A stretch of DNA of 64,000 nt, from the NCBI GenBank assembly GCA_963833965.1, contig CAWHZZ010000002.1, positions 62,001 through 126,000 of the forward strand. Reading direction: 5' to 3'. The translations under genes and the position numbers were made by a program. Below are positions 16,706 through 25,244 of the stretch, piece by piece. Each line of letters begins with the position of its first letter. Position 1 is the first letter of the stretch. The notes under the pieces were generated by a model. It searched no databases. It was not told the origin of the DNA and saw only the letters and a list, made by a program, of their open reading frames with translations. The DNA is from CAJCIW01 sp963833965. Lineage in GTDB: Bacteria > Chlamydiota > Chlamydiia > Chlamydiales > Rhabdochlamydiaceae.

Positions 16706-17386
16706 CTACTTCTCCAAATATTTTTTCCGTTCGTCCGCCGAGAATTTCTCAATCGCATACCTGAGCATCGTCCTCGGCATTTTCGTTCGGTGTGTTTTTA
16801 AAAAATCCTTCAACGCCCCGATGTCCCGTTTTCCCGCTTCCCGGAGCATCCAACCGACGGCCTTGTGGATCAGATCTTCCTCATCCTGGATTAACATTTT
16901 GGCGATTTTTAGTGTATCCTCGATTTTGCCCTGGCGGATGAACCACCAGGTGGAGACGATGGCAATCCGTCGGCACCAAAGGCGTTCCGCTCGCGCTAGC
17001 TCATAGAGCACAGTTTTATCGCGTTCAAGCAAGTAAGGGCCCACGATGTAGGGGGCGCTGTCGTCGACGCCGTCCCAGTCGCGGATGTATTTGCGATTTT
17101 TCATGTAAAAATGATAAATTTGCTCCTTCTCCTGCTCATCGGCTCTCTGAAATTTAAGCCGCAAAATGGCGTTGGCCAAAGAGCGCTCGTCGTGAACCTT
17201 TGACTTCATGAGTTCGAGGACATTGACGAGATTCATCGAGTAAAATTCTTTGGCAATTTTTTTGACCTCTGCCGCAGCCACGCCAAGAAATTCATCGTCT
17301 TTGCTGTTCTTAAAAAAGGGCGGCATCTTTGCCGCCCGAGAAGGATTCCCCTGTTTCTTAAGTGCCTTCCGGCTATTTTCTAGCAT
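16706..17386 (-). CDS. DNA alkylation repair protein, AlkD-like
   Basis: 226 aa of HEAT-like helical repeats, typical of AlkD DNA glycosylases that remove bulky or positively charged N3/N7-alkyl purines. Characteristic pieces: VKKIAKEF at the N-terminus, YIRDWDGVDDSAPYIVG (with the Trp-Asp of the active cleft), RRIAIVSTWWFIRQG, and DLIHKAVGWMLREAGKRD. An open frame continues upstream to 17638 but that part lies antisense-free over the zinc-ribbon gene in another frame, so ATG 17386, which overlaps the stop of that gene, is the start. Probably co-expressed with the TetR regulator as a small stress-response unit. Confidence 0.9.
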   Translation of the reverse strand: MLENSRKALKKQGNPSRAAKMPPFFKNSKDDEFLGVAAAEVKKIAKEFYSMNLVNVLELMKSKVHDERSLANAILRLKFQRADEQEKEQIYHFYMKNRKYIRDWDGVDDSAPYIVGPYLLERDKTVLYELARAERLWCRRIAIVSTWWFIRQGKIEDTLKIAKMLIQDEEDLIHKAVGWMLREAGKRDIGALKDFLKTHRTKMPRTMLRYAIEKFSADERKKYLEK

Positions 17387-17649
17387 ATACTGCTTCCACA
17401 GTTTGTTTTCCAAGCGGGTAGATTTTTCAGCGTTTCTTCGGCGACCGTCTGGGCTGCCGACTTGTCGATCCCTTGCGAGGAGACCAAATATTCCGCCATC
17501 CCCTTTAAGATCTCTTCGTAAGATTTTAAAGTTCCATCTTCGCGCGTGCAGTAGGTGCAATATTCGTTTTGAGGGTTTCCAAGAGCATGGTCTTCCGGTT
17601 TTTCGAAGGGCATTCCACAGGAGCTGCAAGATTGGCAAAGTTGAGTCAT
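17380..17649 (-). CDS. Small zinc-ribbon protein
   Basis: 89 aa. CQSCSSCGMPF near the start and YCTYC twenty residues later form a four-cysteine zinc ribbon of the kind found in Pfam Zn_ribbon_2 proteins, followed by LKSYEEILKGMAEYLV, a helix typical of that family. Cellular role unknown; such proteins often sit beside transcription regulators. The gene starts 4 bp after the TetR stop and its stop overlaps the AlkD start, so it is in the middle of a tight operon. Confidence 0.8.
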   Translation of the reverse strand: MTQLCQSCSSCGMPFEKPEDHALGNPQNEYCTYCTREDGTLKSYEEILKGMAEYLVSSQGIDKSAAQTVAEETLKNLPAWKTNCGSSIC

Positions 17650-17652
17650 AAG

Positions 17653-18234
17653 TTACCTCGGTTTGATTAGGTTCATGAAATTTTTAAGCAGTTCTTGTCC
17701 TTTGACGGCAATCACGGACTGTCCTGGTGCGAACAGCTCGCGATGCATTAAATAGTAATGGAGGAGTCCAAGCCAGGTATTGAGGAGGAAGGGAAGCGGC
17801 AGAGGGCGAATACTCTGGGCGGCGATGGCCTTTTGAAGCTCCCGATTTAAATGATGTGCGATCCCCGACTGGATCAACGTGAGATGATTTTTGATCTCAC
17901 TAGGAAGCGCACTCCTGGCCAAGAGAAGTTCTGTGTAGAATGGCTCGAATTCTTGGAGTACTTTTAGATGAACGGCGAGAACTTGCTCCACATCGCCATC
18001 GCTTAAGATTTCCTGGAAGCTTTTGCCGATCTTGATGCCAAAGGCGGTGACCACTTCCATGAGCAGATCGTCGCGTGTGGGAAAATGCATAAAGACAGTC
18101 CCATGGGCCACTCCCGCGGCCTTGGCGATGTCTAAAGTTTTGGTAGACTGAATCCCTTTTAGAGAAAACTCTTGATAGGCCTTTTCCAGAAGCAAGGCCT
18201 TCGTTTTTTCTTTTTGCTCTTTGCGTGTTTGCAT
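17653..18234 (-). CDS. TetR/AcrR-family transcriptional regulator
   Basis: 193 aa. N-terminal helix-turn-helix (about residues 12-58) with the TetR signature GIQSTKTLDIAKAAGVAHGT and VFMHFPTRDDLL; the C-terminal ligand-binding helices are not assignable to a subfamily. It heads an operon with the zinc-ribbon, AlkD and MazG-like genes and probably represses it. The 5' flank 18238-18275 contains short dyads (TGAG...CTCA, CGTATA) and two GAGCG half-sites that could be its operator, but no clear palindrome stands out. Confidence 0.92.
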   Translation of the reverse strand: MQTRKEQKEKTKALLLEKAYQEFSLKGIQSTKTLDIAKAAGVAHGTVFMHFPTRDDLLMEVVTAFGIKIGKSFQEILSDGDVEQVLAVHLKVLQEFEPFYTELLLARSALPSEIKNHLTLIQSGIAHHLNRELQKAIAAQSIRPLPLPFLLNTWLGLLHYYLMHRELFAPGQSVIAVKGQELLKNFMNLIKPR

Positions 18235-18291
18235 GACCGCTCACTGAGTATACGCTCATAATATGAACGGCCATGATTTAACACAAGTTTT

Positions 18292-18325
18292 GAAGAACTC
18301 CTCCTCGTCAAGGAGGAGTTTCTTC
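18292..18325 (-). terminator. Strong hairpin after the CBM20-like gene
   Basis: GAAGAACTCCTCCT and AGGAGGAGTTTCTTC pair over 14 bp with one bulged base and a 5-base loop. It lies between the stop of the 18384-18692 gene and the TetR promoter region, so it isolates the two transcription units. Confidence 0.65.
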
Positions 18326-18383
18326 GACGGTTAAGGGCTGGTGCTATTTGGCACACGAGAAAAACAGCGCCCGAGCGTACCCT

Positions 18384-18692
18384 TCAAAAAATAGGTGTGT
18401 ATTGCACCGCTGCTCCATCGCGAATATGATGGTTCTCGCCAGCTTCAAATTGGTTGTCGTTGATTAAAACTTTAAATTCACAGTCTTGAAAGTGATCGGT
18501 CGTTTCCCATACCCATTCGTCGGGGCCAATGTTTTTGAGCATCACGCCGCGGTCCCAATTGAGGCCGCCGGCGCTGCCGCGGATAAAAAGATGGTTATCA
18601 TAACCGACATTGTAACGGATCACGATTCTCGTTTTTTCCCTTTTGGACCTGGACCCCTTTTCTTTATGTTTCTTTTTTCTAAGCATGCTCAT
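18384..18692 (-). CDS. CBM20-like (starch-binding-fold) small protein
   Basis: 102 aa. A Lys/Arg-rich N-terminus (about 20 residues) is followed by one Ig-like domain with the pattern NHLFIRGSAGGLNWDRGV, WVWETTD and CEFKVLINDN, which is the layout of carbohydrate-binding modules of family 20/48 (glucan-binding tryptophans included). It may bind glycogen, which Chlamydiae handle, or simply use the fold. GGAGG six bases before the ATG supports the start. Transcribed divergently from cdsZ. Confidence 0.65.
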   Translation of the reverse strand: MSMLRKKKHKEKGSRSKREKTRIVIRYNVGYDNHLFIRGSAGGLNWDRGVMLKNIGPDEWVWETTDHFQDCEFKVLINDNQFEAGENHHIRDGAAVQYTPIF

Positions 18693-18845
18693 GATATTCC
18701 TCCACGCTTTGTTTTCTTATTTTTTAGTGTTCTTTTCAAACGGTGTCAACTAATTTTTTTAAACTTGCGGATTAAAGACATTTTTCTTGAGGATATTGGG
18801 GAGTAGCGGTAAGCTTTCACTTCACACATCTTTCAGAGGAAAAAA

Positions 18846-19613
18846 ATGCTAGAAGACCTCAAAGAGATTTTAGACATCCAAGAACTCGACATGAAGATGC
18901 TCCGTCTCATGCGAGTCAAAAAAGAAAGGCAGAAAGAGCTGCAGCAGATCGAAGAACTGCGCAAAGAACTTCATCAGCAAACTGCCATGAAAGAATCTGA
19001 GATCGAAGAGTTGGGAAAAAACATTCAAACCCTCGAACAAAAGATCCAAGAGGTCGGCGCCAAAATCAAGAAGCTCGAGGCGCAGCAGGCAAACATCAAA
19101 AAGGCCGATGAGTTCAACGCGCTGACGCAAGAGATGACGCACGCGGAAAGAGAGCGGATCGCCCTGGAACAAAAAGTCTCTGATCTCGTCGACAAACGGG
19201 TCGCTGAAGAAGAGATGCTCAGCAAAATCAAAGAAAGCTTGAAAGGCTCGGAAGAAAACAGTTTGAACCTCGAAAAAGAGATCCAGGCGAGCATCAAATT
19301 GATCAACGAAGAGGGCTCCGGACTCAAAGAAAAGCGCGATGCGCTCGCTGTCAAAGCGAACGTTGACATATTACAAATTTACGATCGATTGCTCCGCAAC
19401 AAAAAAGACCGTGTCGTTGTCCCCATTGAAAATCGCACATGCAGCGGATGCCACATCGTCTTGACAGCCCAGCATGAAAACCTCGTCCGAAAAGGGGAAA
19501 ATCTGGTCTTCTGCGAGCATTGTTCGCGCATCCACTATTGGCAAGAGAGCGAAGCTCTCGAGGGCTCTGCAATGGCGACAAAACGCCGCCGCCGCCGCCT
19601 AGCCAGTGCATGA
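18846..19613 (+). CDS. cdsZ: CdsZ (CT398) homologue: coiled-coil zinc-ribbon protein
   Basis: 255 aa. Residues 1-180 are a long alpha-helical hairpin (heptads rich in Glu, Lys and Leu); the C-terminus has a four-cysteine zinc ribbon, CSGCHIV ... FCEHCSRI. This is the architecture of C. trachomatis CT398/CdsZ, reported to interact with sigma-54 (RpoN) and with T3SS export components, and of the general C4-type zinc-ribbon family. It may link late transcription and secretion here too. AGAGG precedes the ATG. The Arg-rich tail RRRRR is next to rnpB, which begins 18 bp downstream. Confidence 0.88.
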   Translation: MLEDLKEILDIQELDMKMLRLMRVKKERQKELQQIEELRKELHQQTAMKESEIEELGKNIQTLEQKIQEVGAKIKKLEAQQANIKKADEFNALTQEMTHAERERIALEQKVSDLVDKRVAEEEMLSKIKESLKGSEENSLNLEKEIQASIKLINEEGSGLKEKRDALAVKANVDILQIYDRLLRNKKDRVVVPIENRTCSGCHIVLTAQHENLVRKGENLVFCEHCSRIHYWQESEALEGSAMATKRRRRRLASA

Positions 19614-19631
19614 TGAATTAATAAACACCCC

Positions 19632-19986
19632 CGTAGGGAAAGCAGGCAATCGCTGCTGCAAAATATGCAGGAGAGGAAAGTCTGGACTTCGCAGGAGAGG
19701 ATACCAGTGAAAGACTGGGGGCCGAAAGGCTACGGAAAGTGTAACAGAAAACATTCCGCTGACTTTGAAAAAGGTCAGACAGGCTGAAAAAGCCAGCTTT
19801 AGGAGCTGGACGCACCTGTAGAGATGCAGGGCGTTATAAACCCTATCCGAAGCAAGGAGCCCGGGGCATGACGTTGTTCTCCGCAACGCCCCGCGCAAAT
19901 GATCGCTTGAGGACTTTGGCGACAAAGTCTCTAGAGGAATGATTGCCCACGACAGAATCCGGCTTATCGCTTTCCCGATTTTTTTA
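19632..19986 (+). ncRNA. rnpB: RNase P RNA
   Basis: Catalytic RNA that matures tRNA 5' ends. Conserved blocks are in order: GAGGAAAGTC (CR-I region), GTGTAACAGAAA, AGGAATGATTGCC and ACGACAGAATCCGGCTTATC. GGGAAAGC at 19636 pairs with GCTTTCCC at 19969 to form P1, which fixes the ends, and GATTTTTTT follows as terminator. The L15 region reads GCAAGGAGCCCGG and lacks a GGU that could pair with a tRNA 3' CCA, which agrees with what has been reported for Chlamydiae. End coordinates are accurate to a few bases. Confidence 0.95.
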
Positions 19987-20003
19987 ATACCATAAGGAGT
20001 CTT

Positions 20004-21275
20004 ATGAATAATAAAATCACATCTTTCGTTTTCCTATTAATCATCGCCATTTTCCCAGCCTTCTCTGAACAGATTCAAGAAGGCGAGGGCTATCTCGAAA
20101 AAAAGAATGGGCAATCCGTCCTGCATCTGAAGGGAACGCCTTATGAGCGAGGCTACCAGCACGGTGTACTTCTCAAAGAGCAAATTCAGCGCAATATCGC
20201 GACTTACATTGACGGAACGCTGCTCATCGACAAACCCAAATCGCAGCTTACAGAGCGATTAATAGAGTTTTACAAAAGCATACCCGCGATCATGTCTCAC
20301 GTTCCCGATCATTTCATTCAAGAAATGGAGGGCCTTGCCGACGGTTCTGAAGTGCCTGTGGCCAAAATTGTCGCGCTGAATCTCTTCCCCGAAATGTTCC
20401 ACTGCAGCGGCATTACCGTTACCGGACAGGCATCTAAGGACGGCAAGCTATACCACGCCCGAGTCCTCGACTACTCGATCGGGAAAAATTTGCAGACCAC
20501 TGCGGTTTTGCAAATCGTCGAACCTGAAAAAGGAATCCCCTTTCTCAATGTGAGCTACGCAGGATTTATTGGCACGGTGACGGGGATGAACCTCCAAAAA
20601 ATCGCGATTGGAGAAATCGGCGGCCTCGGTTACGGCTCTTGGAATGGCATTCCGATGGCCTTTTTGCTCAGAGAAATTCTGCAATACGCTTCCTCTATCG
20701 ACGATGTGAAGTCGATCCTGCAAAACTCACCGCGCACCTGTGAATATTACTATGTCTTTTCCGATGGGAAAACGAATAAGAGCATCGGCGTTTACGCGAC
20801 TGCCGCCCAGCTACAATTCATCGCGCCTGGAGAATCTTATTCGCTCCTGGCTCCTTCCAAGTTGCCGGGAAATTACGGACACAATGGAGATCACGACAAA
20901 TTCGTCCACACCTCATGCGCCATCGAAAACACCCCTTACCAAACGCTGCTCTTTGAAAAAGACCATCGCTTGGCCATGCTCTTTCGCCTCCAGCCGCAGG
21001 ATTGCCTTTTCCTGACGGGCTACCCAAATCCCGAACGCTATCCTGTTTTGGTCGACAGGGCGCTCGAGCAGTATGGGGCCATCGATGAAAAGGCTTTGAT
21101 GCAGATCATCAAGTGCCCGGTTGCCCGCCCCTCGAATCTGCATAACGCCATCTTCCAGCCTTCCCAATTGAAAGTGTGGATTTCGCATGCCGGCCCCAGC
21201 GACGAGCCTGCCTGCGATCAGCAATATACTGAGTGGAAACTGGATGAGCTCGTTTTAGGGCCGGTCGTCAATTAA
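20004..21275 (+). CDS. Exported C45-type Ntn hydrolase / acyltransferase-like protein
   Basis: 423 aa. A clear signal peptide (MNNKITSFVFLLIIAIFPAFSE) is followed by a conserved start of the peptidase C45 (acyl-CoA:6-APA acyltransferase / acid ceramidase-like) family: LKGTPYERGYQHG, then EMFHCSGITVTG, where the cysteine would become the N-terminal nucleophile after autocleavage, and later YAGFIGTVTGMN and YEYYYVFSD-like strands. Likely an amide or ester hydrolase in the periplasm or outside the cell; substrate unknown. AAGGAG precedes the ATG. Its last six codons and TAA lie inside the MITE at 21256, so the original C-terminus has been replaced by LGPVVN. Confidence 0.82.
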   Translation: MNNKITSFVFLLIIAIFPAFSEQIQEGEGYLEKKNGQSVLHLKGTPYERGYQHGVLLKEQIQRNIATYIDGTLLIDKPKSQLTERLIEFYKSIPAIMSHVPDHFIQEMEGLADGSEVPVAKIVALNLFPEMFHCSGITVTGQASKDGKLYHARVLDYSIGKNLQTTAVLQIVEPEKGIPFLNVSYAGFIGTVTGMNLQKIAIGEIGGLGYGSWNGIPMAFLLREILQYASSIDDVKSILQNSPRTCEYYYVFSDGKTNKSIGVYATAAQLQFIAPGESYSLLAPSKLPGNYGHNGDHDKFVHTSCAIENTPYQTLLFEKDHRLAMLFRLQPQDCLFLTGYPNPERYPVLVDRALEQYGAIDEKALMQIIKCPVARPSNLHNAIFQPSQLKVWISHAGPSDEPACDQQYTEWKLDELVLGPVVN

Positions 21276-21424
21276 GCCTCTGGGGGATTTTTGATGGATT
21301 TTTCAATAAGATTTTCCGTACATGTCCGCAACACATAGTTGAACACCTAGACCAAGGACATGTACAAAAAAGCTTTTGAAAAGCCGCAAAAAGCCCCTCA
21401 CGGGTTAATTGACGACAGGCCCTA
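21256..21424. repeat. MITE-like element, family 1, copy B
   Basis: 169 bp with 20-bp terminal inverted repeats (TAGGGCC-GTCGTCAATTAA; one mismatch between ends). Compared with the 52-bp copy at 14-65 it has an AT-rich core. It bridges two convergent genes: the left end encodes the last residues and TAA of the C45 gene, and the right end CCTA gives the TAG stop of the M48 gene. No transposase. The ends and the TA/TAG flanks recall IS5/IS427- or IS630-type insertion, but this is inference. Confidence 0.78.
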
Positions 21425-22303
21425 TAAAGATCTGGTAGGTAAAAGAGTTGGCTTCGGCGCTTTTGCTTGAGGCCATTCTTTTTGCCATCGGCTAAGATAA
21501 TCCAATCGATCTGTGAGAGCAGGATGCGTCGTGTTATGAAGGCGGTTTCCATTAGCGTCGAAATCCGGCTCTCCTAGAGAATGTAATCGCTGGTTGACCT
21601 TGAGTTCTGTATCAAAGTAGTAGATTCCTCCGCGAGCATCTTTTAACTTTGACAGGGCCTCGCAGTCCGCTTGCTTCTCCTGTTCGACTGGCGACAAAGA
21701 AGGGAGCCTCCTGATCCCCGCTGAAAGGATCACTATTGCGATACCGGCGCCTATGAGACCAACGAAAAGGTTGAGGAAGGGAATCGCCAATAAAGATAAA
21801 CAAAGGGCGATGATCCCCGCGGTAATGACTCCCAAAGAGAATTTTCTCTCGTTGTTATAGACCATATGACCCAATTCATGGCCTAAAATAAAATCTTTGC
21901 TTTTTTCGAAAAGATCGCGATCGCGGAGAAGTAGAATTAATTTTTGCAAAAGTCCCGTCGAAGAATCGGGCCGTCTCAGGAATAAACCCGAGTCTTTTAA
22001 TTTTTCATCGATCCAAGCAGCGAACTCATCTAAAAAACTCTCATTGAAGAGGCGGGGATCGTTCACATCATCGATGAGAAAGCGGGCGGGAATGTCCTCG
22101 TATTTTAAAAGAATCCAGGAGGGAAGGGCGATCATTTTGTTTTTGCAGTCGGCGTGGGCAGTTTTATAGCCGATCAGCGATAAGTCCGTTTTATCTGTGA
22201 AGGAAATTTTTTTCTTATAATCAGCTACTCTTTCTTTGAGTTCTTTAACTCTTTCTGAATAGTTAAAGGAAGGGTTTTCCGCTGTTGTTATTAAACCACT
22301 CAT
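21422..22303 (-). CDS. M48-family zinc metalloprotease, membrane-anchored
   Basis: 293 aa. FILGHELGHMVYNN contains the HExxH zinc motif (about residue 140) and EKQADCEAL supplies the third ligand Glu, as in M48 (HtpX/Oma1-like) peptidases. Between them lie two hydrophobic segments (VITAGIIALCLSLLAIPFL and VGLIGAGIAIVILSAG), so the domain is inserted in the inner membrane. Probably a quality-control protease. The N-terminal 100 residues are not recognisable. The stop codon is formed by the adjoining MITE end, so a C-terminal change is likely. Confidence 0.85.
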   Translation of the reverse strand: MSGLITTAENPSFNYSERVKELKERVADYKKKISFTDKTDLSLIGYKTAHADCKNKMIALPSWILLKYEDIPARFLIDDVNDPRLFNESFLDEFAAWIDEKLKDSGLFLRRPDSSTGLLQKLILLLRDRDLFEKSKDFILGHELGHMVYNNERKFSLGVITAGIIALCLSLLAIPFLNLFVGLIGAGIAIVILSAGIRRLPSLSPVEQEKQADCEALSKLKDARGGIYYFDTELKVNQRLHSLGEPDFDANGNRLHNTTHPALTDRLDYLSRWQKEWPQAKAPKPTLLPTRSL

Positions 22304-22391
22304 ACATTATCAACTGTTATTATAATCATTCAGGCGCGCAACTAAATATAACTAATCTCTAAATTTAATTAAACTTTAAAAATTAAAATGA

Positions 22392-23300
22392 CTATTTAAC
22401 ACTTTCCAAAGGATGGGCTTTTTCGTACACTTCCCGTTTTAAACGCGTGGAAACTTGCGTATAGATGGTCGTCGTCGCAAGAGAGCTATGACCGAGCAAT
22501 ACTTGGATCGTCTTTAAGTCCATCCCCTTCTCCAGCCAATGCGTGGCGATGGTGTGGCGAATCGTATGTGGTGTTATCTTTCCTGCCAGACCGCTCGATT
22601 TCAGGTAGGCTTCGAAGTTGCGGTCAATAGAGCGGACAGTGAGCCGTTTGCCCCATTTGTTGAGGAAAATCGCTTTTTCATCCACTTCTATAGGGCCTCT
22701 TTCGGGGTGTTCGAGGTAGTCCTTCATCCATTTGGCGGCTGTCTGTGTGATGGGAACAATCCTCTCTTTTTTTCCTTTTCCCTTCACTTTGAGACGAAGA
22801 GATCGATCGTCAAAATCTTCTCGATTCAGGCCTGCAAGCTCGCTAAGGCGAAGGCCGCTGCTGTAAAACAGCTCCATAATGCAGCGGTCGCGAAAACCCA
22901 AGTAGTTCCCGGTGTCCGCCTGCTCGAAAAAAAGCATGACTTCGGTATACGTCAGCGAAGGGGGAATTTTCTTCTCCAATTTCGGGCTGTCGATCTCATC
23001 TAGAGGGTTGTGTGCGACGAGCCTCTCTTTCATGAGGTACTTGTAGAAGGAGCGCAAAGAGGAAAGCTTTCTTAAGACGGTTTTCTTAGTCGAGCTCTTT
23101 GCTGAGATGGCGGCCAAGTAGGCGCGCAAGGCCCGTTTGTCCACCTGAGCGGGTGCAAAGGGGGTCGGAGTTTCCCCTTCGAAAAACCGTTTAAACCCTT
23201 CTAAATCAATAGCATAGCTTCGAAGTGTATGCTCGGATGCATTTTTGACGTCTCGAAGATAATTTAAGAATTTATGCGCCGCTTCGCCAAAAGTAATCAT
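22392..23300 (-). CDS. xerC: Tyrosine recombinase XerC
   Basis: 302 aa. Resolves chromosome dimers at dif together with XerD. N-terminal SAM-like core-binding domain (1-100), then a catalytic domain with the RHRRY set: Arg in SSGLRLSELAGL, HTIRHTIATH (His/Arg), and the nucleophile Tyr in TTTIYTQVS. Length and layout are normal. It is close to the ABC-F gene as in C. trachomatis CT347-CT348. It lies beside MITEs but shows no sign of being an integron or phage integrase. Confidence 0.92.
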   Translation of the reverse strand: MITFGEAAHKFLNYLRDVKNASEHTLRSYAIDLEGFKRFFEGETPTPFAPAQVDKRALRAYLAAISAKSSTKKTVLRKLSSLRSFYKYLMKERLVAHNPLDEIDSPKLEKKIPPSLTYTEVMLFFEQADTGNYLGFRDRCIMELFYSSGLRLSELAGLNREDFDDRSLRLKVKGKGKKERIVPITQTAAKWMKDYLEHPERGPIEVDEKAIFLNKWGKRLTVRSIDRNFEAYLKSSGLAGKITPHTIRHTIATHWLEKGMDLKTIQVLLGHSSLATTTIYTQVSTRLKREVYEKAHPLESVK

Positions 23301-23365
23301 TCTTATTCCTATGCAAGATCTTAGATTCTTTATTAATTTTTAAATAGAAATATTGATAAACCATT

Positions 23366-23590
23366 TTGAGGGAAGCTCATGCGTTCAATGCTCATATTAA
23401 AGAAAATTATGACTGCGAATCGCGCATCATGGAAATCGTTGACAGGGGATTAGTTCTCACAAACTACCCTCATCTCGTCGGGCTTGAAAATGACCTTTGG
23501 AAAGAATTTAGCCAAGGTAGGATCTCGGAAACAGAGGTGGTCGAAACATTAGGCCAGAATTTAAGAAATCTCAATAAAGTTCAATTGTAG
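23366..23590 (+). CDS. Hypothetical 74-aa ORF, start uncertain
   Basis: The frame is open from a TTG at 23366 and reads like a small helical protein (EVVETLGQNLRNLNKVQL at its end). A good GAGGG ribosome-binding site points not to this frame but to ATG 23379, whose frame ends after about 24 codons. Either the gene is frameshifted near its start, or translation uses TTG, or the internal ATG at 23429. Function unknown; conserved relatives would be needed to accept it. Confidence 0.35.
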   Translation: MREAHAFNAHIKENYDCESRIMEIVDRGLVLTNYPHLVGLENDLWKEFSQGRISETEVVETLGQNLRNLNKVQL

Positions 23591-23593
23591 CTT

Positions 23594-23623
23594 TTGACTT
23601 GGCTTCCGTCAGGGCTTTATGGT
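23594..23623 (+). promoter_or_regulatory. Candidate sigma-66-type promoter for the ABC-F gene
   Basis: TTGACT at 23594 and TATGGT at 23618 with 18-bp spacing, 35 bp before the ABC-F start codon. It matches the vegetative -35/-10 consensus moderately. Confidence 0.4.
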
Positions 23624-23657
23624 AAGCTTGTTTTCTCTGCTTTATCATTAAAATCCT

Positions 23658-25244
23658 ATGCCGATAAGTTTACGCGAAATCACCAAAAAAGTCGGGCCTC
23701 GCCTCCTTTTTGAAAACATCACCATCACGTTCAACTCCTTTTGCCGGTACGGACTCACAGGGCCCAACGGAGCGGGAAAATCGACCCTCCTAAAGATCAT
23801 CATGGGCGTCGAAGAGCCGACGAGCGGATCTGTTTCCTTGCCACGCAAAGTAGGCTTTTTAAAACAAAACATCGAGCAGTTCCGAGACAACAGGGTTCTC
23901 GACGTCGTCATCATGGGCAACCAGCGTCTTTGGGATGCGATGGCAGAGCGCGATAGCCTCTATGATGTCGAGATGACAGACGACGTGGGCATCCGCTTGG
24001 GCGAGCTCGAAGAGATCATCAATGAAGAAGATGGCTATGACGCCGAATCGAACGCAGAAATCCTCCTCTCCGGCATGGGCATCCCTTCCCAGCTGCATCA
24101 TGAAAAAATGCATGCGATCCCAACCGACAGACAATTCCGAGTGCTGCTTTGCCAGGCGCTCTTCGGCAACCCCGATGCGCTTCTTCTGGACGAGCCCACT
24201 AACCACCTCGACTTGGAATCGATCGGCTGGCTGGAAAATTTCCTGCACGATTACAAAGGCGTGCTGATCGTCGTCAGCCACGACCGTCACTTCTTAAACG
24301 CAGTCACGACACATATCGCCGACATCGACTACGAGACAGTCATCATCTATCCTGGCAATTACGACCAGATGCTCGTCGCCAAGATGGCAGTCCGCGAAAG
24401 GACAGAATCGGAAAACAAGACCAAAGAGAAAAAAGTGGCCCAGCTTCGCGAGTTCGTCGCCAAATTCGGCGCCGGCACGCGCGCAAGCCAGGTCCAATCG
24501 CGCATCCGGGAAATCGAGCGCCTCGAGCCGCAAGAGCTAAAAAAGTCCAATATCCAACGCCCCTATATTCGGTTTTATCCACCCGAAAAGCCCTCTGGCC
24601 AAATTGTTTTCAAAATGAACGATGTCTCCAAAGGTTACGACGGTAAGCCCGTCATCCACAATTTTTCTTTCGAGGCTGCGAAAGGAGAAAAAATCGGCGT
24701 CATCGGCAATAACGGGAGGGGCAAGACTACCCTTCTTAAAATGCTTGCCGGGATGCTTCCTGTCGATATGGGGAACATCGAGGTCGGCCATCAGGTGCAG
24801 GTTGGTTATTTTCCTCAAAACCACTCGGAGGTGATCGACAAAAAAAGCTCGATGACCGCTTTCGATTGGCTAAAAAAACGGCGAGAAGGGGTCTATGACC
24901 AAGATATACGCAGCATTCTTGGAAAAATGCTTTTTTCCGGGGACGATGCCTTCAAACCGATCTCCCACCTTTCCGGGGGAGAGACGGCTCGCCTGATCAT
25001 CGGCGGTTTGATGCTCTGCAATTACAATGTGCTGATCATGGATGAGCCCAATAATCACCTCGACCTTGAGGCCGTTTCGGCACTTTCCTGGGCCTTGCAA
25101 GACTTCAAAGGAACGGCCATCATCGCCAGCCACGACCGCGATCTGATCGGCAATACGGCGAGCAAGATCGTCGCCTTTGAAGAAAACCGCTTGAACATCT
25201 TCGAGGGAAAGCTCGACGAGTATTTCGCCGCAGTTAAAAGATGA
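23658..25244 (+). CDS. ABC-F family ATPase (YbiT-type, CT348-like)
   Basis: 528 aa, two ABC domains and no membrane part, so a soluble ribosome-associated ABC-F factor rather than a transporter. Domain 1: GPNGAGKST, LLLDEPTNHLDL, VVSHDRHF; linker with charged PtIM-type helices (about 245-320); domain 2: GNNGRGKTT, HLSGGETARL, MDEPNNHLDL, ASHDRDL. The signature of domain 1 is degenerate (PTDRQFRVLL). ABC-F proteins act on the ribosomal E site to regulate or rescue translation. Homologous to C. trachomatis CT348, near xerC as there. Its stop overlaps the next start (ATGA). Confidence 0.92.
   Translation: MPISLREITKKVGPRLLFENITITFNSFCRYGLTGPNGAGKSTLLKIIMGVEEPTSGSVSLPRKVGFLKQNIEQFRDNRVLDVVIMGNQRLWDAMAERDSLYDVEMTDDVGIRLGELEEIINEEDGYDAESNAEILLSGMGIPSQLHHEKMHAIPTDRQFRVLLCQALFGNPDALLLDEPTNHLDLESIGWLENFLHDYKGVLIVVSHDRHFLNAVTTHIADIDYETVIIYPGNYDQMLVAKMAVRERTESENKTKEKKVAQLREFVAKFGAGTRASQVQSRIREIERLEPQELKKSNIQRPYIRFYPPEKPSGQIVFKMNDVSKGYDGKPVIHNFSFEAAKGEKIGVIGNNGRGKTTLLKMLAGMLPVDMGNIEVGHQVQVGYFPQNHSEVIDKKSSMTAFDWLKKRREGVYDQDIRSILGKMLFSGDDAFKPISHLSGGETARLIIGGLMLCNYNVLIMDEPNNHLDLEAVSALSWALQDFKGTAIIASHDRDLIGNTASKIVAFEENRLNIFEGKLDEYFAAVKR

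Noticed and set aside
16706..17638. 310-aa version of the AlkD-like protein
   Set aside because: The first 84 residues are an alternative-frame reading of the zinc-ribbon gene (CxxC motifs conserved there), so the start is ATG 17386.
22392..23300. XerC as a phage or island integrase
   Set aside because: It is in the chlamydial xerC neighbourhood and has typical chromosomal XerC sequence; no att-like direct repeats or phage genes nearby.
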